Shown here in pieces: positions 34,183-43,327 of a stretch of 52,680 nucleotides of DNA (positions within the stretch are counted from its first letter, which is position 1; every line of letters begins with the position of its first letter). The translations under genes and the position numbers were made by a program. The stretch is from JBGTLU01 sp041743935 (GTDB lineage Bacteria > Bacteroidota > Bacteroidia > Sphingobacteriales > Sphingobacteriaceae), in contig JBGTLU010000014.1 of NCBI GenBank assembly GCA_041743935.1, forward strand, positions 1 through 52,680, in the 5' to 3' direction. Below the pieces are notes generated by a model that worked only from the letters and a program-made list of their open reading frames with translations, made no database searches and was not told the origin of the DNA.

Positions 34183-37137
34183 ATGAAAAAAAACTACTTA
34201 ATGATGTGGTTGATGGCCCTAATGATGGTCACTCCACTTATTACTTTAGGGCAGATTACGGTTACTGGCAAAGTGGTTGATGCTAGTTCCGGAGAATCAT
34301 TACCTGGAGTAAGTGTAACAATTAGAGGTACTACTCAAGGTACCGCAACGGATATTAATGGTAATTTTAGTATCTCAGTATCCAATTCAAACGCCCAACT
34401 TGTATTTTCTTTTGTTGGTTACAGCCAACAAATAGTTAGTGCTAGTTCTAGTCCGTTGAATATCCGCTTAAGAGAAGATATTGCTCGATTAGAAGAAGTG
34501 GTAATTACCGGATTAGCATCCAATGTAAAGCGTAGTAATTTAGCAAACGCGGTTGCAACGGTATCTGGCTCGCAATTAACAGGTGTAACAAATCCTCAGA
34601 CACTAGATGGTGCTCTTAGCGGAAAAGTTCCCGGAGCTAATATTGTTTCTAGTTCTGGTGCACCAGGTGGTGGTTTTTCTGTTAGATTACGCGGGTTAAC
34701 CTCAGTAAACAGTAATACACAACCACTATACGTTGTTGATGGAGTATTTTTAGATAACTCAGCTGTACCTTCCGGTATTAATGCGGTAACCAGAGCATCC
34801 GGACAAGGAAACTCATCCAATCAAGATAATGCTTCTAACAGAATTGCCGATATAAATCCGGATGATATTGAAAGCATTGAAATATTAAAAGGAGCAAGTG
34901 CCGCTGCTATCTATGGAGCTTTAGCATCATCTGGTGTAATTATTATCACTACCAAAAAAGGGAAAGCTGGTGTAACCAAAGTAAATGTGAATCAAGATTT
35001 TGGTTTTTCTCAAATTAGTAAGCGTTTAGGAATGAGAACGTTTACTGAGCAAAGAGTAATGGATACTTACGGCCCATCTGCTGTTCCAATTTTCCAGCAA
35101 GCGCAAGCTGCTAATCGTTTTATTGATTATGAAGATGAAGTGTATGGTAATAATGGACTTATTGCAACCACAAACGTTAGTTTAAGTGGCGGTAATGATA
35201 AAACTACTTTCTTTATTTCTGGATTATTTTCGGATGAAGAAGGCATCATTAAAAATACAGGATATGATAAAACATCCATAAGAGCTAACATAGGTCATAA
35301 AATAAGTGATAAAATTAGTTTAGATATTTCATCCAATTACATAAATTCATCTGCAGATAGAGGATTAACAAACAACGACAACCAAGGAGTAACCTTTGGT
35401 GTTGCTTTATCTTCTACTCCAAATTTTGTTGATTTACGTCCGGATGCTGCAGGAAACTATCCCCGCAACCCATTTGCAGCTTCCAATCCTTTAGAAACCA
35501 GAGATTTAATTACTAATAACGAGAAAACTAATCGTTTTTTAGGCAGTATAGCTTTAACCTCGTTTATCCAACAAAGCAGTAAATCCATTACAAAAGTAGT
35601 GGCAAGAGGTGGTTTCGATTTTTACAATTTAAAAACTACTGCAATTTTCCCAAGAGCATTGCAGTTTCAATCTGGAGGTAGTGGAACTAACGGTGCTTCT
35701 ATACAAGGAAACACTAATAACTTAAATTTTAATGGTGTTATATCATTAGGTAATGTGTTCTATACCGGTAAAGTAAATTTAACGTCTACTTTGGGAGCCA
35801 CATTTGAAAACTTTGATAGAGAAACTATCTTAAACGTGGCAACACAACTTATCGGTTCTCAAACTAACATTAACCAAGCTGCTGCATTAACTTCTGATCA
35901 GATACTCATTCCAAGAAGAAACAGAGGGTTATTTATTCAGGAAGAGTTTAACTACGATGATAAATTCATTGCAACTGCTGGATTACGCCTAGATAAATCA
36001 TCTGATAATGCCGATGTGAATGAATACCAATTATTCCCTAAAGCTTCATTAGCTGTAAACTTGAATAATTTTGGATTCTGGACTAGCGAGAAAATCAATC
36101 AGCTGAAATTGCGTGTTGCATACGGTGAGTCTGGTAACTTCCCGAATTTTGGTTCTAAATTTACCAATCTACTAAATTCAAACATTGGTGGTCAGGGGGG
36201 TCTTTTAATCAGTCCTCAACAAGGAAACGATAAAATTAAACAAGAACGCCAAAAAGAATTTGAAACTGGGTTTGATTTAGGAATATTGAACAACAGAATT
36301 TCTTTAGAGGCAACCTATTATCAAAAAAATGGTACTGATTTAATTTTCGCTTCTAATGTGCCAACTTCATCCGGATTTACTACTAAAATCATTAACGGTG
36401 GTACTTTACGAAATAGAGGTGTGGAATTAGGATTAACTGTTGATGCGGTGAATAACCCGAATTTTAAATGGATAACACGTACTAGTTTCTGGAAAAACAA
36501 GTCTGTAGTTACTCAATTAGATGTACCTGCATTTAATTTGGGTGGATTTGGGAATACCCTTGGTACTTTTAGAATTGAAGAGGGCAAAGAAGCAACCCTT
36601 ATCTATGGTATAGACGGGCCAAACGGGGTTAGCGTTTTAGGTAATGCCGAACCAAAATTCCAAATGAATTTTAGCAATGATTTTGTAATTGCTAAGAATT
36701 TAACCTTCAATTTTCAGTTTCATTGGAAACATAAATTTGATAACATAAACCTTACTGAATTATTGACAGATTTAGGTGGAACCAGCCCGGATTACGATGC
36801 GGATGCAAATGGTAACGGAACACCTGATGCGATTGATAGAATAAACACCTTGGGCGTTACTGCTAGAACATTTGTGCAAGACGCAACTTATGTTCGTCTT
36901 CGTGAAGCTGGATTGTATTATAACCTTTCAGCAAAAGCACTTTCATCGATGTTTGGAAATAAGGTTTCGAGCATGAAAATAGGTGTTTCTGGAAATAACT
37001 TGTTTACTTTTACCAATTATAAAAGCTACGATCCGGAAGTATCCAACTTTGGCGGTCAAGGATTTTCTACTGGTGTAGAAGTAACACCTTTCCCACAATC
37101 GCGTAGAATGTTTTTCCATATATCCTTAGGATTTTAA
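34183..37137 (+). CDS. SusC/RagA-type TonB-dependent outer membrane transporter, copy 1
   Basis: This 984-residue transporter imports a bound nutrient with energy from TonB. After a signal peptide (ITLGQ) comes a CarboxypepD-regulatory-like domain (VTGKVVDASSGESLPGVSV, to about residue 100), a TonB-box-like LEEVVITG, the plug (LRGLTSVNSNTQPLYVVDGV, then INPDDIESIEILKGASAAA), and a barrel ending in aromatic FFHISLGF. No STN domain is present, so signalling to an anti-sigma factor is not expected, and none is encoded nearby. Residues 874-885 match the calcium loop of thrombospondin type-3 repeats (DxNxNGxxDxxD). The SusD partner starts 11 bases after its stop. Confidence 0.95.
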   Translation: MKKNYLMMWLMALMMVTPLITLGQITVTGKVVDASSGESLPGVSVTIRGTTQGTATDINGNFSISVSNSNAQLVFSFVGYSQQIVSASSSPLNIRLREDIARLEEVVITGLASNVKRSNLANAVATVSGSQLTGVTNPQTLDGALSGKVPGANIVSSSGAPGGGFSVRLRGLTSVNSNTQPLYVVDGVFLDNSAVPSGINAVTRASGQGNSSNQDNASNRIADINPDDIESIEILKGASAAAIYGALASSGVIIITTKKGKAGVTKVNVNQDFGFSQISKRLGMRTFTEQRVMDTYGPSAVPIFQQAQAANRFIDYEDEVYGNNGLIATTNVSLSGGNDKTTFFISGLFSDEEGIIKNTGYDKTSIRANIGHKISDKISLDISSNYINSSADRGLTNNDNQGVTFGVALSSTPNFVDLRPDAAGNYPRNPFAASNPLETRDLITNNEKTNRFLGSIALTSFIQQSSKSITKVVARGGFDFYNLKTTAIFPRALQFQSGGSGTNGASIQGNTNNLNFNGVISLGNVFYTGKVNLTSTLGATFENFDRETILNVATQLIGSQTNINQAAALTSDQILIPRRNRGLFIQEEFNYDDKFIATAGLRLDKSSDNADVNEYQLFPKASLAVNLNNFGFWTSEKINQLKLRVAYGESGNFPNFGSKFTNLLNSNIGGQGGLLISPQQGNDKIKQERQKEFETGFDLGILNNRISLEATYYQKNGTDLIFASNVPTSSGFTTKIINGGTLRNRGVELGLTVDAVNNPNFKWITRTSFWKNKSVVTQLDVPAFNLGGFGNTLGTFRIEEGKEATLIYGIDGPNGVSVLGNAEPKFQMNFSNDFVIAKNLTFNFQFHWKHKFDNINLTELLTDLGGTSPDYDADANGNGTPDAIDRINTLGVTARTFVQDATYVRLREAGLYYNLSAKALSSMFGNKVSSMKIGVSGNNLFTFTNYKSYDPEVSNFGGQGFSTGVEVTPFPQSRRMFFHISLGF

Positions 37138-37148
37138 TTTGCAACATC

Positions 37149-38498
37149 ATGAAATCATTAATAAGAAATATAAAAATTAGTTCACTAGCTATAGTAGTTA
37201 TTGCACTAACACAATTATCTTCTTGCAAAATAGAAGATAATGTAAACCCCAATAGTCCTTCGTTAGAAGGGGCATTACAAAATGCTACGGTAGCCGATTT
37301 AAATAACATAGTTACAGGTACACTTTCAGGCATGCGAAATGGATTGGGTACCTACTACGATAATGTTGGTGTTGTAGGTAGAGAAATTTATCGTTTCTCT
37401 GGTTCTGATCCACGTTTTACTTCCGATTTATTGGGGGCAGGAAATGCAGTATTAGATAATAATACTTTTTATACTACCATTCCTTGGGCATCTAGATATC
37501 GTGTGGTAAAAAACACTAATATTTTAATTCAATCAGTAGCCAATACCAATTTTATAACCGAGCAACAACGTCAAGGTTATTTGGGTTTTGCCAATACCGT
37601 TAAAGCATTTGAACTACTTTTAGTTTTAAACTTAACGGATGCAAATGGTATAAGAATAGATGTTTCTGATCCTGAAAACTTAGGTCCAATAGTTACAAAA
37701 GCAGCAGCTCTTACTGCCATTGCCGGAATTTTAGAAACTGCTAATCAGCAATTAGGCGCAGCTGGTACAAGTTTCGCTTTTAATCTTTCTTCTGGTTTTA
37801 CAGGGTTTAACACCCCAAGTACTTTCCGTCAATTCAATAGAGCATTAGCTGCAAGAGTAGCTGTATATAGAGGAAATTTTCAGGAAGCACTAAATTTTCT
37901 AAATGTATCTTTCTTTAATATCAATGGTTCTACTCAAACAGGTGTATACCATGTGTATTCTAATGCATCTGGTGATCAACTCAATCCGGTATTTTTACCT
38001 TTAAATGGTTCCGGAGAAAATAGAGTAGCTCAACCTAGATTTTTAATCGATGCTCAAAATGCCGGTGAAGGGAACGATACAAGGCTTACTAAAATAGCTT
38101 TACGAAATAGTTCTGTAACTCAAAGCAGTTTAACAGGCACTCATGATTTAGCTATTTATACTTCCAATTTAAGTCCTATAACTATCATCAGAAATGAAGA
38201 ATTGATCCTTATTTTTGCCGAAGCCAATATCCGTTTGGGTGCAGCTAACTTCCCGGCAGCTGTTAATGCATTGAATAATATTCGTCAACGATATGGTTTA
38301 CCTGCTTATGCTGGTCCGTTAACTGAACCCGCATTAATTGATGAAATGTTGAAACAACGCAGATACTCTTTATACATGGAGGGTCATCGTTGGATTGACA
38401 TGAGACGCTACAATCGTTTGAATCAATTGCCTATTGATAGACCAAACGATGACGTATGGTCTAATTTCCCAATTCCATTTTCTGAAAATGTGAATTAG
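37149..38498 (+). CDS. SusD/RagB-family surface lipoprotein, copy 1
   Basis: The 449-residue lipoprotein is the substrate-binding lid of the SusC transporter encoded just upstream. It has a lipobox QLSSC (C26), a helical TPR-like body, and the late SusD signature EEGHRW-like YMEGHRWIDMRRYNRL. The segment LPAYAGPLTEPALIDEMLKQ is almost repeated in the second copy. It is shorter than PUL-associated SusD proteins (usually over 500 residues), and no sugar-binding site can be predicted. A terminator follows 24 bases after the stop. Confidence 0.94.
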   Translation: MKSLIRNIKISSLAIVVIALTQLSSCKIEDNVNPNSPSLEGALQNATVADLNNIVTGTLSGMRNGLGTYYDNVGVVGREIYRFSGSDPRFTSDLLGAGNAVLDNNTFYTTIPWASRYRVVKNTNILIQSVANTNFITEQQRQGYLGFANTVKAFELLLVLNLTDANGIRIDVSDPENLGPIVTKAAALTAIAGILETANQQLGAAGTSFAFNLSSGFTGFNTPSTFRQFNRALAARVAVYRGNFQEALNFLNVSFFNINGSTQTGVYHVYSNASGDQLNPVFLPLNGSGENRVAQPRFLIDAQNAGEGNDTRLTKIALRNSSVTQSSLTGTHDLAIYTSNLSPITIIRNEELILIFAEANIRLGAANFPAAVNALNNIRQRYGLPAYAGPLTEPALIDEMLKQRRYSLYMEGHRWIDMRRYNRLNQLPIDRPNDDVWSNFPIPFSENVN

Positions 38499-38521
38499 AA
38501 CATAACAATTTAGCACAATTT

Positions 38522-38556
38522 AAAGCCTACCCCATTAAAATGGGGTAGGCTTTTTT
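38522..38556 (+). terminator. Terminator after the first SusC/SusD pair
   Basis: A 13-base-pair stem (arms 38522-38534 and 38541-38553, core GCCTACCCCA / TGGGGTAGGC) with a six-base loop runs into TTTTTT (38551-38556). Confidence 0.92.
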
Positions 38557-38754
38557 AATTATTTTAACACTTTTACTTACTTTTTTCTTTAATAATTTGT
38601 TGAAATGTACTTGTTACATAATTTTCATGAAATTAAATTTCTTTTATCAGCTAAAATCAAAATTATAAATGGGTAATTTTTTCTTTTTAAGATGATTTGT
38701 AAAGTATAATATTTAATTAGCACTAAATAATAACTAATAATTAAATAATTAAAT

Positions 38755-38788
38755 AATAAGTAAGATTAATCCGTTTTTATTACTTATT
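38755..38788. promoter_or_regulatory. Inverted repeat upstream of the second SusC promoter
   Basis: AATAAGTAA (38755-38763) and TTACTTATT (38780-38788) are exact inverse copies separated by 16 bases, 31 bases upstream of the -33 box. The surrounding gap 38499-38874 is very AT-rich and contains no gene; besides the terminator, this repeat, and the promoter with its palindrome, nothing else was seen. Confidence 0.35.
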
Positions 38789-38807
38789 GTATCGCAAAAT
38801 ATAATTC

Positions 38808-38824
38808 TGCAAAATAATTTTGCA
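38808..38824. promoter_or_regulatory. Operator-like palindrome over the -33 box
   Basis: TGCAAAAT-A-ATTTTGCA has perfect 8-base arms around one base and covers the TTTG -33 element. An extra half-site, GCAAAAT, lies at 38794-38800. A degenerate relative, TGCAGAATATAATTTTG, lies at 34103-34119 ahead of the first SusC gene. Confidence 0.5.
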
Positions 38825-38849
38825 TCGATACTATTCCCTATTACATTTG
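38819..38849 (+). promoter_or_regulatory. Promoter of the second SusC/SusD pair
   Basis: TTTG (38819-38822), 19 bases, then TACATTTG (38842-38849) matches the Bacteroidota primary-sigma consensus in both boxes and spacing. The start codon lies 25 bases after the -7 box. This is the best promoter in the window. Confidence 0.75.
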
Positions 38850-38874
38850 CGCCCAATCAAACAAAAATTAACAT

Positions 38875-41800
38875 ATGAAAAAAAGCTCTTTAAAACTATG
38901 GCTGCTTGCAATTTTGTGTGCAGTTCCATTCCTTACTATGGCTCAAGTTTCAGTTACCGGTCGTGTTGTAGACGCAGGTAGCGGACAAACATTGCCAGGA
39001 GTAAGTGTTTTCGTAAGAGGAACAACTATCGGTACCGCTACCGATATTAATGGTAATTTTTCCATTTCTGTTCCCTCCACTACCACTCAGCTGGTATTTT
39101 CTTTTGTAGGCTATTCAACTCAAACTGTTGTAGCTAGTACAAGTCCATTAGAAATTCGCTTACGCGAAGACATTGCAAACCTAAGCGAAGTTGTGGTAAC
39201 AGGTTTAGCAACAAGCGTTAAAAGATCTAATCTTGCTAATGCAATTACTACAATTTCTGCTAAGGAACTAACCGGTAGAACTACACCAACTACAGTAGAT
39301 GGTGCTTTGAGTGGTAAAATTCCGGGTGTAGTTATTCGCCAAAATGGTGGAGGCCCGGGTGGTGGTTATTCTATGCAATTACGTGGAATCTCTACTCTTA
39401 CCGGCGCATCTCAGCCTTTATTTATAGTAGATGGAATTTATGTAAATAACAGCCAATTCCAAACCGGTGCAGGTTTAGCAGCATTTTCAGCTGCTGGTGG
39501 CGCTGGTCAGGATAATCCGGTTAACCGTATTGCAGACATCAATCCAGATGATATTGAATCTATTGAAGTTCTTAAAGGAGCGTCAGCTGCAGCTATTTAC
39601 GGTACTCGTGCCAATGCTGGTGTGGTTATCATTACTACCAAACGTGGTAAATCGGGTAGAACTACCGTTTCTTTTGGTCAAGATGTAGGTGTTGCAACCC
39701 CAGTAAATTTGTTGGGACAGCGCACTTGGAGTGTAGATAAGATTAATGAGTATTTCGCTTATTTTGGAGCACAAGGTGGTGCAGCTAATATGAGTGAAAT
39801 AGCCTTATTTAACGCTGCCAATGGTCAGTTTTTTGATTACGAGAAAGAAATTTTTGATCGTAATGCTTTGCAACGTAAAACTCGTTTCTCTGTTTCAGGT
39901 GGTAATGAAAATACTACCTTCTTTGTTTCCGGAAATACAGGAGTAGAAGATGGCTTAGCTGCTTTTACTGGATCAAAAAATAATTCAGTTCGTGCGAATA
40001 TTAATCAACGTGTTGGAAGATTTGTGGACGTTCGTTTGTCGAGTAACTACTTAAATACCTTCAATTCCAGAAGTTTTACTGGTAATTCAAACAATGGTAT
40101 AGGCATAACCTACGGATTAGCTTATATTCCAAGCTATCATCAATTATTACAAAATGCCGATGGTACATTCCCGAATGCAGTATACGGCGAGAATCCATTA
40201 GCAGTTATTAATCGCACTAACAACAATGAGACTACTAATCGTTTTCTGCAATCTGTGAATGGTAACATACGTTTCTTTAACAGTGACAGACATTCTGTAA
40301 GATTAAACGTGCAAGGTGGTGTTGATTATTTATTAACAGAAAACTTTTTATACATACCAGACGATTTGCAAAGCCAAATTGGAACAGCTAATCCTGGTGC
40401 AGTTCGTAAAGTTAATAATCGTTCATTCCAAACTAATTTGCAGGCATTAATTGTTTACGATGCAAACTTGTTTGATAGTAAGTTGAATGTTACTACACAA
40501 GCAGGAACGGTTCGTAATTCATTTGATTTTGACATAAACGCAGTTCAAGGTGTTGGTTTAGCACCTCGCCAAAATAATCCTGTGAATGGTCGTGTTCAAA
40601 CCATAAACTCATTTCAACAGAGTGCACAAGATGTTGGTTTTATCGCTCAACAAGAGTATAACTACATGGATCAGTTCATTGCAACTGCCGGTGTTCGTTT
40701 TGATAAATCTAGCTTAAATGGCGATAACACTAAATATTTTGCATTTCCAAAAGGTTCATTAGCTATTAACTTAACTAATTTTGATTTTTGGGGTGCTGAT
40801 TACGTAAGCCAGTTTAAATTACGTGCTGCTTATGGTGAAACCGGTAACCCGGCAAACTTTGGTGCATTGTTTTCTAACTTAACTGCAGTAGTTATAGGTG
40901 GTAACCAAGGTACAGTTCCTGCTTTACAAGTAGGCAACAAAGATTTAGAGCCAGAACGTGCGAAAGAATTCGAAACTGGATTTGACTTAGGTTTCTTAGG
41001 TGGTAGAATTAATTTAGAAGCTACTTATTACAACAAAAAAGTTGTTAATTTATTAGACTTATTCATTACTGCACCTTCTACAGGTGTAACTAGTATTGCT
41101 TCTTTCCCGGTTGGCGATTTACGTAACCAAGGGGTAGAGTTAAGTTTAAATGCTAATCCAGTTCGTAACGATAACTTCTCTTGGAATACAACTACTTTAT
41201 TCTCTTTAAACAGAACAAAAGTTACTCGTATTACTATACCAACAAAAGTAACAGGTACAGGTTTTGGTGCTGCATTTGGTACCAACCGCTTTACATTAGG
41301 GGAGTCTCCATCTGTATTTTACGGATTACCAGCACAGCCAATTACAGATGCGAACAGAACAGGTTTAACCAGATACGGAGAATCTCAACCCGATTTTCAA
41401 ATGTCGTTTAATAACTCTATCACTTTCTTGAAAGATTTTGAGTTTTCTTTCTTATTACATTGGAAACAAGGTGGTAATAACGTAAACTTATCAACTATTC
41501 TGAAGGACGAAGGTGGTACTGCTATAGATTTTGATGATGATACCGAGATTCCGGGTTTACCTGGTTCTGGTGGAAACGGAATTAAAAATGGCTTTGAGCG
41601 TTTAGATAACTTTGGAGTTACTGCAGCTCATTACATTGAAGATGCAACGTACGTGAAATTACGCGAAGCTTCTTTGTATTATACTATACCATCATCTGTA
41701 CGTTCTAAAATTTTCAAAGGAGCGATACAAAATGCTCGTATTGGAGTATCAGGTAGCAATTTATTAACGTTTACCAAATACTCAGGCTACGACCCGGAAG

Positions 41801-41898
41801 TATCTAACTTTGGTAATACAGCCAATGGAGCACCAGTAGAAGTTTCTGCTTTCCCGTTAGCTAAGAAAGTATTCTTCCACTTATCATTTGATTTTTAA
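38875..41898 (+). CDS. SusC/RagA-type TonB-dependent outer membrane transporter, copy 2
   Basis: This 1007-residue protein is a close paralogue of the SusC 4.7 kb upstream, with the same domain order: signal peptide (LTMAQ), CarboxypepD-regulatory-like domain (VTGRVVDAGSGQTLPGVSV), TonB-box-like LSEVVVTG, plug (INPDDIESIEVLKGASAAA) and barrel ending FFHLSFDF. It lacks STN as well. The plug and N-terminal domain are much more alike between the copies than the extracellular loops, which fits divergence in ligand. The thrombospondin-type calcium loop of copy 1 is not conserved; the equivalent region is DFDDDTEIPGLPGSGGNG. SusD copy 2 begins 20 bases after the stop. Confidence 0.95.
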   Translation: MKKSSLKLWLLAILCAVPFLTMAQVSVTGRVVDAGSGQTLPGVSVFVRGTTIGTATDINGNFSISVPSTTTQLVFSFVGYSTQTVVASTSPLEIRLREDIANLSEVVVTGLATSVKRSNLANAITTISAKELTGRTTPTTVDGALSGKIPGVVIRQNGGGPGGGYSMQLRGISTLTGASQPLFIVDGIYVNNSQFQTGAGLAAFSAAGGAGQDNPVNRIADINPDDIESIEVLKGASAAAIYGTRANAGVVIITTKRGKSGRTTVSFGQDVGVATPVNLLGQRTWSVDKINEYFAYFGAQGGAANMSEIALFNAANGQFFDYEKEIFDRNALQRKTRFSVSGGNENTTFFVSGNTGVEDGLAAFTGSKNNSVRANINQRVGRFVDVRLSSNYLNTFNSRSFTGNSNNGIGITYGLAYIPSYHQLLQNADGTFPNAVYGENPLAVINRTNNNETTNRFLQSVNGNIRFFNSDRHSVRLNVQGGVDYLLTENFLYIPDDLQSQIGTANPGAVRKVNNRSFQTNLQALIVYDANLFDSKLNVTTQAGTVRNSFDFDINAVQGVGLAPRQNNPVNGRVQTINSFQQSAQDVGFIAQQEYNYMDQFIATAGVRFDKSSLNGDNTKYFAFPKGSLAINLTNFDFWGADYVSQFKLRAAYGETGNPANFGALFSNLTAVVIGGNQGTVPALQVGNKDLEPERAKEFETGFDLGFLGGRINLEATYYNKKVVNLLDLFITAPSTGVTSIASFPVGDLRNQGVELSLNANPVRNDNFSWNTTTLFSLNRTKVTRITIPTKVTGTGFGAAFGTNRFTLGESPSVFYGLPAQPITDANRTGLTRYGESQPDFQMSFNNSITFLKDFEFSFLLHWKQGGNNVNLSTILKDEGGTAIDFDDDTEIPGLPGSGGNGIKNGFERLDNFGVTAAHYIEDATYVKLREASLYYTIPSSVRSKIFKGAIQNARIGVSGSNLLTFTKYSGYDPEVSNFGNTANGAPVEVSAFPLAKKVFFHLSFDF

Positions 41899-41918
41899 TT
41901 AGTTAAATAGAAAGAATC

Positions 41919-43256
41919 ATGAAATCCATGAAATATAAATTGGTAGCCCTAACAACTATGTTGTTCGCTGCCACCTCATGCTCTCAGTTTGAGGTAGATA
42001 AACTTGTCAACCCGAATGCTCCTTCTTTGGAGTCGGTGACTAACAATGCATCTCGAGCACAAATCAATCAATTAGGTGTTGGTTTACAAGCTCAGGCGCG
42101 CTCAGGTTTTTACAATTACAGCTTATTTTCTGGCTCTATTGGCCGTGAAGTAATTGTATTAGCCAATACAGAATCTCGTTTTTATATCGATATTTTAGGT
42201 GGTGCACCATTAGATGGTTCGGCATTTTATAATGCCTATTGGACAGAGTTGTTTAGTGCTCGCAAAGCTGCTCAAACCTTAATGGAAGCTGCTGCTAATA
42301 CTACAACAGTTAATGCTACAGAGAGAAATGCTATCAATGGTTATGCTAAAACCATTCAGGCATTTGTAATGCTAAATGCATTAAACATGCAAGGTGAAAA
42401 TGGAATCCGTATCGATTTAGATAATTTTTTAAATCCTGGTCCATTCGTATCTTACAATGAGTCCTTGGCATTTATCCGTGGTTTGTTAAACTCTGCTGCT
42501 GCAGATTTAGCTAACGGTGGTGCTGCATTTCCATTTACCATGACCTCAGGTTATGCAGGATTTACAACTCCAGCTACTTTCCGTCAGGTAAACCGTGCTT
42601 TAGCTGCACGTGCTGCGGTATACGCACAGGATTGGAATGGTGCTTTAGCTGCATTAAACGAATCGTTTTTTAACATAAATGGTGCACTTAATCTTGGCCC
42701 TAAATTTACTTATGGCTCTGCACCAGATATCTTTAATCCTTTCTTCCAACCAGCTAATTCTAATCTTTCTGGATTAGTAGTGGTTCAAAAAGATTTTGTA
42801 CCTCAGGCAGAAAATGGAGATGCTCGTTTAAGTAAAGTTGGTTTACGCAATAACCCTAGAACATTAGGTGGTCTTACTGGTACGCATGAGCCTCGTTTAT
42901 TTGCTACCAATACTGATGCTTTAACGTTTATAAAGAACGAAGAATTAATTTTGATTAATGCTGAAGCAAATATTAGATTAGGTGCTGCTAACTTCGGGGC
43001 TGCTGTTACTGCATTAAACAGAGTTAGAACGGCTAATAATTTACCAGCTTATGCAGGTCCAGTAACTGAACCAGCATTAATAGATGAAATGTTAAAACAA
43101 CGTCGTTACTCTTTGTTTTTTGAAGGTCACCGTTGGGTAGATATGCGTCGTTACAATCGCCTAAATCAATTACCATTAGATTTACCATCTCACCAAGTTT
43201 GGGATCGTTTTGTACGTCCAACTTCTGAGACATTATTTGATCAAGGTCGTCCTTAA
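41919..43256 (+). CDS. SusD/RagB-family surface lipoprotein, copy 2
   Basis: The 445-residue lipoprotein partners SusC copy 2. Its lipobox is AATSC (C21). The body is rich in Ala/Asn helices, and it ends with the signature FFEGHRWVDMRRYNRLNQLP. LPAYAGPVTEPALIDEMLKQ is nearly identical to the same region of copy 1, so the pairs arose by duplication of a two-gene unit. A bidirectional terminator lies just after the stop. No glycosidase, sulfatase or regulator gene accompanies either pair. Confidence 0.94.
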   Translation: MKSMKYKLVALTTMLFAATSCSQFEVDKLVNPNAPSLESVTNNASRAQINQLGVGLQAQARSGFYNYSLFSGSIGREVIVLANTESRFYIDILGGAPLDGSAFYNAYWTELFSARKAAQTLMEAAANTTTVNATERNAINGYAKTIQAFVMLNALNMQGENGIRIDLDNFLNPGPFVSYNESLAFIRGLLNSAAADLANGGAAFPFTMTSGYAGFTTPATFRQVNRALAARAAVYAQDWNGALAALNESFFNINGALNLGPKFTYGSAPDIFNPFFQPANSNLSGLVVVQKDFVPQAENGDARLSKVGLRNNPRTLGGLTGTHEPRLFATNTDALTFIKNEELILINAEANIRLGAANFGAAVTALNRVRTANNLPAYAGPVTEPALIDEMLKQRRYSLFFEGHRWVDMRRYNRLNQLPLDLPSHQVWDRFVRPTSETLFDQGRP

Positions 43257-43275
43257 TTAGCTTAATTGAATAGAT

Positions 43276-43312
43276 AAAAAGCCCCTGACATTTATCTTCG
43301 GGGGCTTTTTTT
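43276..43312. terminator. Bidirectional terminator between SusD copy 2 and the SDR gene
   Basis: The arms 43276-43287 and 43299-43310 pair (AAAAAGCCCC with GGGGCTTTTT, plus a wobble and a G-C pair) around an 11-base loop. T runs follow on the plus strand, and the A run at 43276-43280 supplies one on the minus strand, serving both converging genes. Confidence 0.88.
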
Positions 43313-43327
43313 ATGAAGAATAGGCAC

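Noticed and set aside
34183..43256. Polysaccharide utilisation locus
   Set aside because: SusC/SusD pairs are present but there is no carbohydrate-active enzyme or dedicated regulator nearby.
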